From the NCBI GenBank assembly GCA_041686315.1, contig JAWLEC010000043.1, positions 1 through 21,676 of the forward strand: 21,676 nucleotides of DNA. The letters are read 5' to 3'. Below the pieces are notes generated by a model. It ran no database searches. It was not told the origin of the DNA and saw only the letters and a list, made by a program, of their open reading frames with translations. Below are positions 13,280 to 20,406 of the stretch, piece by piece (the stretch's first letter is position 1; each line of letters begins with the position of its first letter). The stretch comes from Sva-07 sp041686315 (GTDB taxonomy: Bacteria; Actinomycetota; Acidimicrobiia; Acidimicrobiales; Ilumatobacteraceae). Made by a program: the position numbers and the translations under genes.

Positions 13280-13334
13280 CCCGAAAAATGCCTCGATCGT
13301 TGCGCCAGCCGCCACGATCGAGGCATTTTTCGGG
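13280..13334. terminator. Intrinsic terminator with a 21-bp perfect stem after rpmE
   Basis: The arms 13280-13300 and 13314-13334 are perfectly complementary over 21 bp around a 13-base loop. The stem contains an A5 run on the left arm and the matching T5 run on the right arm, so it can work in both directions. It is the strongest terminator in the window and lies only 14 bases before the -10 of the next gene. Confidence 0.85.
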
Positions 13335-13348
13335 TGGGATCGGGTGGA

Positions 13349-13354
13349 TAGCGT
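13349..13354 (+). promoter_or_regulatory. -10 hexamer TAGCGT for the 13362 gene
   Basis: TAGCGT is followed by 7 bases (CGGAGGT) and ATG 13362. GGAGG is present but too close to the ATG to act as a normal ribosome-binding site, so leaderless translation is favoured. Confidence 0.45.
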
Positions 13355-13361
13355 CGGAGGT

Positions 13362-14465
13362 ATGGATCCGAACGCACCCGAGCAGGCCCAGCAGCGCACC
13401 CGGCTGCTCGGGCTGAAGCTGGCCGCACTCGTCGGCGACCACCTGGGCCTCGACGCCAGCGCCCGCGCCGGGCTCGAGACACAGCCGTTCCCGTCCGGGG
13501 CCGCACTCGTCGTCGACGACGCAGCCTGGGTGCTCGTCGACGGCGCCGCCCATCGATCGCTCGGCGGCGCACTGGCGTGGGCCATCCGTCGCGACGCCAC
13601 GTCGCTGTCACTCGTCGCCGACTCCGACACGGGCCTCCTCGCCCGGCGGGCAGCGCAGTTCCGTTACCCGATCGACGTCTGGTTCGCCCAGGGGCGCAAC
13701 CTGCTCCCGGTGGTCGGCGAACCGCTGCCTGCGCCCGGGACGCCCGATCCCGACCACCTCGCTCTCGTCGACGTGATCGCCGAAGCGGGCGCCACCCCGG
13801 CGATCGAACACGGCGTGGTGTTCGGCGAGGTGCACGGGCTCGAGGTGTGCCGTGTCGTCGACCAGCCGACGGTCGGGTTGTTCGCCGAACTCGGCGACGT
13901 CGGTCCGATCGACGGCGGCTCGCTCGGCGCCGCCCCGATCGATGCCGGAATGGCAGCACAGCCGGTCGAGCGGCCGTCAGGTGTGCAGCTCGAGGTCGGC
14001 GTGGGCGCCAACGACCGCGAAGCATTCGCCCTGTTGCACGGCGACATCCCCACCGTGGAGGCCCTCGCCACCGTGGTCGAGTCCGTGGCGGCCGTGCGTT
14101 CCCCCGACGCGCCCCAGCACCCGCTCAACCGGCTCGCCCAGGAGCGCGCGCTGCGGTGGCGGCTGCAACAGGACCCGGCGCTGATCCGAGCGACCGACCT
14201 CGAGCCCGCCGAACCGCCCGTGCCGCGACGCAACCTCACCGACGTGGTGCCCTGCGTGGCTCGGGCTGTCACCGACGACGGCTCGGAGATCGCGGTCGTG
14301 TGTTCGGTCGGGATCGACGTCGACCTGGTGCCGTTCGTGGCCGACGTGCAGGCAGCGAGCGCGAAGCCGGTGACGGTGGCGGTGCCGCGGCGGGATCTGG
14401 TGGGGATCACCACCGACCTCGCGTCGCTGTTGCGCGATCCCGTGCGGGTCGTCGCCGTCGACTGA
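13362..14465 (+). CDS. Protein of unknown function between rpmE and prfA
   Basis: The protein has 367 residues and I do not recognise its family. It has no signal peptide or membrane segment, is acidic and Ala/Val-rich, and should be soluble and cytoplasmic. The N-terminal part (AAWVLVDGAAHRSLGGALAWAIRRDATSLSLVADSDTGLLARRAAQF, about residues 50-100) looks like alternating strands and helices. A middle segment reads VWFAQGRNLLPV. The C-terminus (RNLTDVVPCVARAVTDDGSEIAVVCSVGIDVDLVPFVADVQ) is also alpha/beta-like. It was accepted as a gene because of its own promoter-like hexamer, normal codon bias and the way it fills the rpmE-prfA gap. prfA begins 41 bases later with a separate promoter. Confidence 0.8.
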   Translation: MDPNAPEQAQQRTRLLGLKLAALVGDHLGLDASARAGLETQPFPSGAALVVDDAAWVLVDGAAHRSLGGALAWAIRRDATSLSLVADSDTGLLARRAAQFRYPIDVWFAQGRNLLPVVGEPLPAPGTPDPDHLALVDVIAEAGATPAIEHGVVFGEVHGLEVCRVVDQPTVGLFAELGDVGPIDGGSLGAAPIDAGMAAQPVERPSGVQLEVGVGANDREAFALLHGDIPTVEALATVVESVAAVRSPDAPQHPLNRLAQERALRWRLQQDPALIRATDLEPAEPPVPRRNLTDVVPCVARAVTDDGSEIAVVCSVGIDVDLVPFVADVQAASAKPVTVAVPRRDLVGITTDLASLLRDPVRVVAVD

Positions 14466-14491
14466 TGGTGAGCGGCGACGCCGCCCGCCAG

Positions 14492-14497
14492 TAGCCT
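14492..14497 (+). promoter_or_regulatory. -10 hexamer TAGCCT for prfA-prmC
   Basis: TAGCCT lies 9 bases before ATG 14507, with no Shine-Dalgarno between. It is the same hexamer as before hom and tRNA-Arg. Confidence 0.45.
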
Positions 14498-14506
14498 CGA
14501 CTCGCC

Positions 14507-15577
14507 ATGTTGGAGCGCCTGCGTCACGTCCTCGACGAGTACGAGACGCTCGAACAGCAGCTCTCCGACGCCGAGGTGCTGTCCGACCCCGGCCAACTAC
14601 GACGCCTCTCGAAGCGCTACAACGAACTCGGCCCCGTGGTGGAGGCGTTCCGCCGTCATCGGGCCCGACAGGCCGACGCCGACGCAGCCCGCGAGATGCT
14701 CGAGGGAGCCGACGGGCCCGAGCGATCGATGCTCGTCGCCGAGGTCGACGAGGCCACACGCGAACTCGAGCGGATCGAGGACGAGCTGCGTGAGTTGATG
14801 CTGCCCACCGATCCGCACGACGGCAAGGCGGTGATCATGGAGATCCGTGGTGCCGAAGGAGGCGAGGAGGCCAACCTCTTCGCCCGCGACCTCTACGAGA
14901 TGTATCTCACCTACGCCCAGCAGCAGGGTTGGAGGGTGACGACGCTGTCGTCGTCGCCGAGCGAGATGGGTGGCCTCAACGAGGTCACCTTCGAAGTCCG
15001 CGGTGACACGGCGTGGCGGAACCTCAAGTTCGAGGGTGGCCCGCACCGGGTGCAGCGGGTACCGGTCACCGAGAGTCAGGGCCGGGTGCACACGTCCTCG
15101 GCGACGGTCACCGTGCTGCCCGAAGCCGACGAGGTGGACGTGCACATCGACGAACGCGACCTCGACATCGACGTGTACCGCGCCAGCGGCCCGGGCGGTC
15201 AGAGCGTGAACACCACCGACTCGGCGGTGCGCATCACCCATCGTCCCAGCGGGGTGGTGGTGGCGATGCAGGACGAGCGCTCGCAGCTGCAGAACAAGGC
15301 CAGGGCGATGCAGGTGCTGCGGGCCCGGCTGGCCGAGCGGGCCGAGCAGGAGCGGCACGCCGAGGTGTCGGCCGAGCGCCGCTCGCAGGTGGGCGGCGGC
15401 GGCCGCAGCGAGAAGATCCGCACCTACAACTACAAGGAGAACCGGGTCACCGATCATCGGATCGGGTTCACCGCGTACCGGCTGGCGGCGATCATGGCCG
15501 GTGACCTGCAGATGGTGGTCGACGCGCTCGCCGCAGACGAACGGGCCCGGCTGCTCGCCGAGGGAAGTGGGCAATGA
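14507..15577 (+). CDS. prfA: Peptide chain release factor 1
   Basis: RF1 ends translation at UAA and UAG. It has 356 residues, normal for the family. The codon-recognition tripeptide is PVT at 186-188 (RVPVTESQGRVHTS), the RF1 type as opposed to SPF of RF2. The catalytic GGQ is at 230-232 (SGPGGQSVNTTDSAVRITH). The N-terminal helical PCRF region and the C-terminal RSEKIRTYNYKENRVTDHRIGF are intact. The prmC start codon overlaps its stop by 4 bases (ATGA), coupling it to the methyltransferase that modifies its GGQ glutamine. Confidence 0.97.
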   Translation: MLERLRHVLDEYETLEQQLSDAEVLSDPGQLRRLSKRYNELGPVVEAFRRHRARQADADAAREMLEGADGPERSMLVAEVDEATRELERIEDELRELMLPTDPHDGKAVIMEIRGAEGGEEANLFARDLYEMYLTYAQQQGWRVTTLSSSPSEMGGLNEVTFEVRGDTAWRNLKFEGGPHRVQRVPVTESQGRVHTSSATVTVLPEADEVDVHIDERDLDIDVYRASGPGGQSVNTTDSAVRITHRPSGVVVAMQDERSQLQNKARAMQVLRARLAERAEQERHAEVSAERRSQVGGGGRSEKIRTYNYKENRVTDHRIGFTAYRLAAIMAGDLQMVVDALAADERARLLAEGSGQ

Positions 15578-16437
15578 GCGGCTCGTCCGACACGGTGACG
15601 TGGAGTGAGCTCTGGGAGCAGACCGCCGCGGCCATCGGCGACCGTCAGCACGCTCGTTGGCTGTGCGAGGTTGCATCGGCAGCCACCTCCGGCGACGAGT
15701 TCCTCGACCGGCTGCGCGAACCGGCCACGGTCCGCATGGTGGCGCACCTCCATGCGATGGTGGTCAGAGTCCGCGCCGGTGAGCCGTTGCAGTACGTGCT
15801 CGGAGAATGGAGCTTCCGCTTGATCGAGCTGGCGATCGACCGTCGGGCGCTGATCCCGCGGCCCGAGACCGAACTCGTGGTGGATGCCGCACTCGACAAG
15901 TTGGCCGGGGTCGGACCCACCCGTACGGTCGCCGATCTCGGCACCGGGTCGGGAGCGATCGGGTTGTCACTCGCCGCCGAGTCGCCCTTGGCCGGTACCA
16001 CGGTGTGGATCACCGATGCCGACCCCGACGCCCTCGACCTGGCGCGGGCCAACACTGCCGGCATCGGCCGCAAGGCGGCCAACGTGCGAGCCGAACTCGG
16101 GTCGTGGTTCGAAGCGCTGCCGGACGGGGTGGCGTTCGACGCGATCGTGTCGAATCCACCCTATGTGGCCGAGGGCTCACCCGACCTCGATCCGTCGGTG
16201 CTCGAGTGGGAACCGGCGTCGGCGCTGTTCGCAGGTCCCGACGGCCTCGACGACATCCGACGCCTCGTGTCCGCGGCCCCGGCGCATCTGGCCCCCGGCG
16301 GTTGGCTGGTCCTGGAGATCGGCGCCGGCCAGGGTCCCGCCGTGCGGGAGTTGTTCGAGTCGGCCGGGTACCGCGAGGTGGAGATCCGCCCGGACCTGGC
16401 CGGCCACGACCGCATCGCCCTCGGCCGGCGCCGCTGA
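15574..16437 (+). CDS. prmC: Release factor glutamine N5-methyltransferase
   Basis: This enzyme methylates the Gln of the GGQ motif in RF1 and RF2 using S-adenosylmethionine. It has 287 residues. The N-terminal helical substrate-binding domain contains GEPLQYVLGEWSF. The Rossmann methyltransferase domain has IPRPETELVV, the SAM motif DLGTGSGAIGLSLA (from about 122) and the diagnostic NPPY at 194-197. It is co-transcribed with prfA through a 4-base overlap. The gene commonly following in other actinobacteria (threonylcarbamoyl-AMP synthase) is not present; a convergent gene follows instead. Confidence 0.95.
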   Translation: MSGSSDTVTWSELWEQTAAAIGDRQHARWLCEVASAATSGDEFLDRLREPATVRMVAHLHAMVVRVRAGEPLQYVLGEWSFRLIELAIDRRALIPRPETELVVDAALDKLAGVGPTRTVADLGTGSGAIGLSLAAESPLAGTTVWITDADPDALDLARANTAGIGRKAANVRAELGSWFEALPDGVAFDAIVSNPPYVAEGSPDLDPSVLEWEPASALFAGPDGLDDIRRLVSAAPAHLAPGGWLVLEIGAGQGPAVRELFESAGYREVEIRPDLAGHDRIALGRRR

Positions 16438-16451
16438 CGTCCGAGGACCGC

Positions 16452-16515
16452 GTCAGCCCATCTCGGTGGCGTCAGCCCATCTCGGTGGCGTCAGCCCATC
16501 TCGGTGGCGTCAGCC
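16452..16515. repeat. 3.4 copies of a 19-bp tandem repeat at the terB-like stop codon
   Basis: The unit GTCAGCCCATCTCGGTGGC occurs at 16452-16470, 16471-16489 and 16490-16508, followed by a 7-base partial copy. On the minus strand every unit carries the GGC-TGA of the gene's own end, so the stop codon region has been copied downstream. Confidence 0.85.
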
Positions 16516-16902
16516 GAACCGGACGGCCACGTCGGCGAGGATGGTGCCCTCCTCCGGCGACACGTGTCGGTCGACACCGGCGACGTCGCGGGCGGCCGAG
16601 AACAGCGCCGAACGCAGCACACGGGAACTGATGCGCCCGTCGATCGAGTCGAGGAACTCGACCACTCGTTCACGTTCGATCGCTCGGCGGGCCTCCTCGA
16701 TCGCCGGGCGGAGGTATTCCTCGAACGCCTCGTCGTCACGCCACTCGTTGCTGATCTCTCGCACGAGATCGACCTCGTCGTCGGTGATCTTGTCGTCGGC
16801 GAGCATCACCAGTGCGAGCAACTCGAGTGCCGCCTGGTGTTCGAGGTCGGCGGTGGCGTGGACGGCCACCCCCCGGTACAGATCTGCCAGTCGCTGGTTC
16901 AT
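16510..16902 (-). CDS. TerB-like (tellurite-resistance TerB family) protein
   Basis: The protein has 130 residues and is all-helical by composition. It shows the two TerB/DjlA-type acidic segments: LVMLADDKITDDEVDLVREI (about residues 32-51) and AARDVAGVDRHVSPEEGTILADV near the C-terminus. TerB-like domains bind divalent metal through these Asp/Glu clusters and are linked to envelope stress and tellurite responses. A single TerB domain gives no firm role, and no other ter genes are present. The ATG at 16902 lies 7 bases after the stop of the S9 peptidase gene, so the two form an operon with this gene second. Confidence 0.75.
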   Translation of the reverse strand: MNQRLADLYRGVAVHATADLEHQAALELLALVMLADDKITDDEVDLVREISNEWRDDEAFEEYLRPAIEEARRAIERERVVEFLDSIDGRISSRVLRSALFSAARDVAGVDRHVSPEEGTILADVAVRFG

Positions 16903-16909
16903 CGTCCCG

Positions 16910-19075
16910 TCACCCTTGCACGCCGGCGGCGGCCGCGGGTAATGATCGCCGGAGGAAGTCGACCTGGTGCAGCAACAGGTTCTCGCCCACCACTTCCTGG
17001 GGGGTCATGTGCGTGACTCCCACGAGCGGCAGCACCTCGTGCGGCCGCCCGGCGGCGAGCAGTGCAGAGGAGAGCTGCAGTGTGTGCGCGGCCACCACGT
17101 TGTCGTCGGCGAGGCCGTGGATCAGCAACAGCGGTCGGCCGAGATCGGCGGCTCGGGCAAGCAGGGAGTTGGCGTCGTAGTCGTCGGAGCGGTCGGCGGG
17201 GTCCCCGAGGTAGCGCTCGGTGTAGTGGGTGTCGTACAGCCGCCACTCGGTGACCGGCGCACCGGCGATGGCCGCATGGAACACGTCGGGACGGCGCAGC
17301 ACGGCCAGAGCCGCCAGGTACCCACCGAAGCTCCAGCCACGGATCGCCACCCGATCGAGATCGAGCACGTCGAAGCGCTCGGCGGCGGCATGCAGCGCGT
17401 CGATCTGGTCGTCGAGTGGAAGCGTCGCGAGGTCGTGGTGCACGGCTCGTTCCCAGTCACTGCCCCGGCCCGGGGTGCCGCGGCCGTCGGCGACCACCAC
17501 GGCGAAACCCTGGTCGGCGAACCACTGGGAGGTGAGGAAGGCGTTGCGAGCCTGCTGCACGCGTAGGGCGTGCGGCCCTCCGTACGGATCGAGCAGCACC
17601 GGCAGGGGGGAGCCGTCGTGGTCGCGCGGGAGCAGCACGGCCGTGGCGAGTTCGCGTTCTCCGGCCGTGAACAGCTGCACGTTCGGCTCGACGAGCGGGG
17701 TCTCGGCGTGGGAAGTGATGCGGTGCTCCCGGCCGGATGCGACGATCGTGGTGACGGTCGGGCCGTCGAGCGTCGCGGAGCGGATCACGGAGACGTCGTC
17801 ACCGGCCACGGCGGTGTGGACCCCCGGCCGCGAGGTCGTCGCCACAGCGCCGTCGGCGTCGTTCCAGCTCCACACCTGCATCTGTGTGGCGTCACCGACC
17901 GGGTTGGCGTGGAAGTGGACCCGGTTGCCGGTCGCTCCGGCGACCGAGCGCACCTGCAGGTCATCGGGCGTGACGGGTTCGCCGTCGATCAGCAGCCGGC
18001 GGACGCCGTCGCGGTCGGCCGCCGTGACGACACGCCCGTCCTCGAGCAGGGTCGGTGTGCCGGGAACCAACTCGATCCAGGAGTCGTCGAAATCGTGCGA
18101 GAGCACGGTGGTCTCGCCACGGGTGGACGACTCGTCGGTGTCGACGCGCAGCACCATCGTGCCCTGCTGGTCGCGTGACTGCACCAGCAGGACGAGGCCG
18201 TTGTCCGACCATTCCACTGCAGCGAGATAGGGGAAGAAGTCGCGGTCCCAGTCGACCGGTGTACGGCCCCCATCGAGGTCCAACAGGTGCAGGGTGACGT
18301 CGGCGTTCGCCGTACCGGCCGCCGGGTACCGGACGGTGGTGGCGCCTGTGGCGGGGTGTGCCGGGTCGGCGATGGTCCATGTCTGCACGGCGGAGGTGTC
18401 GACCCGGCAGGCGGCGACCGTGGCGCCGTCGGGGCTCCACCAGTAGCCCCGGTACCGGTGCATCTCCTCGGCGGCGACGAAGTCGGCGCTGCCCCAGCTG
18501 ACGTGCTCGGACTCGTCGCCGGCGAGCACCCGGGTCGTGCCGTCGAGTTCGGCGATGCACAGGTCGGTTCCGCGTGCGAAGGCGATCCGCTGCGCCGGGG
18601 GATCGGGTCGGGGGTCGAACACGGGGCCGTCGACGGGAACCTCGCGCGCCTGACCCGACAGCAGACCGCCGGCGAACAGCCGGCCGTTCATGGCGAAGGC
18701 GACGACCCGCGTCGCCTCGTCGGTGGCGTAGGCGGTGATGCCACCGCCGCTCTCTCGCAGCCGCTCACGTCGGGCCCGCTCCTCGGCCGGCACGTCGAGG
18801 TCGTCGGTGTCGGCGAGCAACGTGCGCGGATCGGCGACGCATCGCTCCTCACCGCTGCGAGTGTCGGTCACCCACAGTGCGTTGCGTGGGTCGTCGCCAG
18901 CGCTGCTGCGGAGGAACACCACCCTGCGGCCGTCGGGAGAGACGCTGATGTTGCGGGGTTCGCCGAGCGTGAAGCGCTGCGTGCGCGCGTACTGGCGTGG
19001 GAACGTGTCGGGTGGGCCGGTCTCGCCGGGGATGTCGGACGGCGGGTCGTCGAGGTCGTCGCGATCGTCGGTCAC
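16910..19075 (-). CDS. Dipeptidyl peptidase IV-like serine peptidase (family S9)
   Basis: The protein has 721 residues from GTG 19075, which follows TACAGT by 6 bases; a longer frame upstream would overlap the dehydrogenase gene. The N-terminal beta-propeller (DPPIV_N) starts with FTLGEPRNISVSPDGRRVVFLRS and includes the EE motif AAEEMHRYRGYWWSPDG that binds the substrate N-terminus. The C-terminal alpha/beta-hydrolase domain holds Ser582 in IRGWSFGGYLAA, Asp657 in HGLADDNVV and His689 in GVTHMTPQE, a complete triad. It should release N-terminal dipeptides from peptides. No signal peptide is visible, so it probably acts in the cytoplasm on imported or recycled peptides. The TerB-like gene follows it. 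Confidence 0.9.
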   Translation of the reverse strand: MTDDRDDLDDPPSDIPGETGPPDTFPRQYARTQRFTLGEPRNISVSPDGRRVVFLRSSAGDDPRNALWVTDTRSGEERCVADPRTLLADTDDLDVPAEERARRERLRESGGGITAYATDEATRVVAFAMNGRLFAGGLLSGQAREVPVDGPVFDPRPDPPAQRIAFARGTDLCIAELDGTTRVLAGDESEHVSWGSADFVAAEEMHRYRGYWWSPDGATVAACRVDTSAVQTWTIADPAHPATGATTVRYPAAGTANADVTLHLLDLDGGRTPVDWDRDFFPYLAAVEWSDNGLVLLVQSRDQQGTMVLRVDTDESSTRGETTVLSHDFDDSWIELVPGTPTLLEDGRVVTAADRDGVRRLLIDGEPVTPDDLQVRSVAGATGNRVHFHANPVGDATQMQVWSWNDADGAVATTSRPGVHTAVAGDDVSVIRSATLDGPTVTTIVASGREHRITSHAETPLVEPNVQLFTAGERELATAVLLPRDHDGSPLPVLLDPYGGPHALRVQQARNAFLTSQWFADQGFAVVVADGRGTPGRGSDWERAVHHDLATLPLDDQIDALHAAAERFDVLDLDRVAIRGWSFGGYLAALAVLRRPDVFHAAIAGAPVTEWRLYDTHYTERYLGDPADRSDDYDANSLLARAADLGRPLLLIHGLADDNVVAAHTLQLSSALLAAGRPHEVLPLVGVTHMTPQEVVGENLLLHQVDFLRRSLPAAAAGVQG

Positions 19076-19081
19076 GTCGCC

Positions 19082-19087
19082 ACTGTA
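19082..19087 (-). promoter_or_regulatory. -10 hexamer TACAGT for the S9 peptidase operon
   Basis: TACAGT on the minus strand is followed by 6 bases (GGCGAC) and the GTG at 19075. This spacing supports that start over any upstream one. Confidence 0.45.
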
Positions 19088-19149
19088 GGGAGCCCGGCGG
19101 TGGCCGTCGCACCGCGCGGGTGGGCGCGAGCGCAGGAACCGACGAGTGG

Positions 19150-20199
19150 TCAGCTCGACGGTTCGACGAGGATCTTGGCGTGGGCCTCGGGGTTGCCGAG
19201 ATCGGCGAATGCGGTGGGGATCCCGTCGATGTCGACGATGCCGGTGATCAGCGGCGCCAGGTCGACGCGTTCGGTGGAGATGGCGTCGAGTGCTGCCGCG
19301 AACTCGTGCGGCTCGTAGCCGAGCGCGAACTGCAACGACAGCTCCTTGCCGATCCCCACCATCGGGTGGATGCGGTCCTCCTGCATGCACGCGCCCACGA
19401 TCAGGATCCGGCTGCCCGTGGGGGCCATGCGCATGGTGTGTTCGATCATGCCGGGCACGCCGACCGCCTCGAAGACCACGAGCGAGGTGGTTCCGCCGAT
19501 GCGACGCCACGCCTCGACGGGGCGCTCCACTGCCGGGTCGACGACCTCGTCGCAGCCGAGGTGCTCGGCGAGACGTCGGCGGGCGGGGGAGAAGTCGGCG
19601 CCCACGATCGGGCCGATGCCGAGCATCTTCAGCGAGGCGATGCAGGCGAGGCCGACCGGGCCGAGCCCGATCACGAGCGCCGAGTCACCGGTGGCGATCC
19701 CCGACTTGGCCGCGGCGTGGACGCCGACCGCCAACGGCTCCGTCATCGCCGCCATGCGGTGGGGGAGGCCGTCGGGCACTCTGGTGGCCAGCAGTTCGTT
19801 CAGCACCATGTGGTCGGCGTATCCGCCGGGGTAGATGTTGGAGAAGCCGATGCCGTGGATGCCGGTGTCGTCGAACACGACGGGCATCGACACCACCACG
19901 TCGCCGACGGCGAGGTGTTCCACGCCGGGCCCGGTGTCGACGACCTCGCAGCAGAACTCGTGTCCCATCACGGTGTCGCCCGTCGGGTCGAACACGGTCA
20001 TGCCCGGTCCGGCGTCGGGATCGTCGGCGGCCAGTTCGTCGCTGAGCCGTCGTGACTCCTCGCCGTGTTCCAGCAGGTGGAGGTCGCTGCCGCAGATTCC
20101 GCACGACAGCACCCGGGTGAGCACCTGGCCGGTTCCCGGCGCGGGCATGTCGATGTCGTCGACCCGAAGCTGCCAGTCCCGCATCACCGCTGCACGCAT
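19150..20199 (-). CDS. Zinc-dependent medium-chain alcohol dehydrogenase
   Basis: The protein has 349 residues from ATG 20199, 6 bases after TACTGT. It is an MDR-family enzyme: catalytic-zinc Cys36 in CGICGSDLH, His80-Glu81 in VMGHEFCCEVV, Rossmann motif VIGLGPVGLACIASL, and GADFSPARRRLAEHLG after the second strand. The four-Cys structural-zinc lobe of classical alcohol dehydrogenases is not visible. An acidic insertion (about residues 43-65, EHGEESRRLSDELAADDPDAG) lies between the catalytic Cys and GHE. It likely oxidises an alcohol or polyol with NAD(P); the substrate cannot be told. It lies upstream of the S9 peptidase with its own promoter, and downstream of the repeats at 20252-20377. 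Confidence 0.88.
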   Translation of the reverse strand: MRAAVMRDWQLRVDDIDMPAPGTGQVLTRVLSCGICGSDLHLLEHGEESRRLSDELAADDPDAGPGMTVFDPTGDTVMGHEFCCEVVDTGPGVEHLAVGDVVVSMPVVFDDTGIHGIGFSNIYPGGYADHMVLNELLATRVPDGLPHRMAAMTEPLAVGVHAAAKSGIATGDSALVIGLGPVGLACIASLKMLGIGPIVGADFSPARRRLAEHLGCDEVVDPAVERPVEAWRRIGGTTSLVVFEAVGVPGMIEHTMRMAPTGSRILIVGACMQEDRIHPMVGIGKELSLQFALGYEPHEFAAALDAISTERVDLAPLITGIVDIDGIPTAFADLGNPEAHAKILVEPSS

Positions 20200-20205
20200 G
20201 CCCGC

Positions 20206-20211
20206 ACAGTA
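20206..20211 (-). promoter_or_regulatory. -10 hexamer TACTGT for the dehydrogenase gene
   Basis: TACTGT on the minus strand is followed by GCGGGC and ATG 20199, a 6-base gap consistent with a leaderless mRNA. Confidence 0.45.
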
Positions 20212-20251
20212 CGGAGGTGCGGTCCGGCCCGACGACCCCGACCTCCACCAC

Positions 20252-20303
20252 CGTTTGCGTTGCAGTTTCTTTGGCCCCTCCCGACATTTCCGTCACGCAA
20301 ACG
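20252..20303 (+). repeat. 52-bp palindromic element, copy D
   Basis: It has perfect 9-bp ends CGTTTGCGT / ACGCAAACG. The inner hairpin TTGG-cccctc-CCGA has one G-T pair. The TTTC tracts on both sides of the inner hairpin are kept as in copies A and B. It differs from copy E at two of 52 positions. Confidence 0.85.
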
Positions 20304-20325
20304 AATGAGGAGCGCGGACGTTTGT

Positions 20326-20377
20326 CGTTTGGGTTGCAGTTTCTTTGGCCCCTCCCGACATGTCCGTCACGCAAACG
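20326..20377 (+). repeat. 52-bp palindromic element, copy E
   Basis: It is in the same orientation as copy D after a 22-base spacer. The left arm is CGTTTGGGT, one mismatch against ACGCAAACG. A flanking T/A pair extends the end. It lies 29 bases beyond the stop codon of the nucleoside hydrolase gene on the minus strand. Confidence 0.85.
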
Positions 20378-20406
20378 AGCAGTGCGCGCCGACCACCGGA
20401 TGGGGG

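Noticed and set aside
10658..13630. 990-residue open frame antisense to rho, rpmE and their flanks
   Set aside because: It is a shadow of the strongly GC-biased rho codons; the Leu/Ala/Val repeats mirror the rho tandem repeats, and no motif or start signal supports it.
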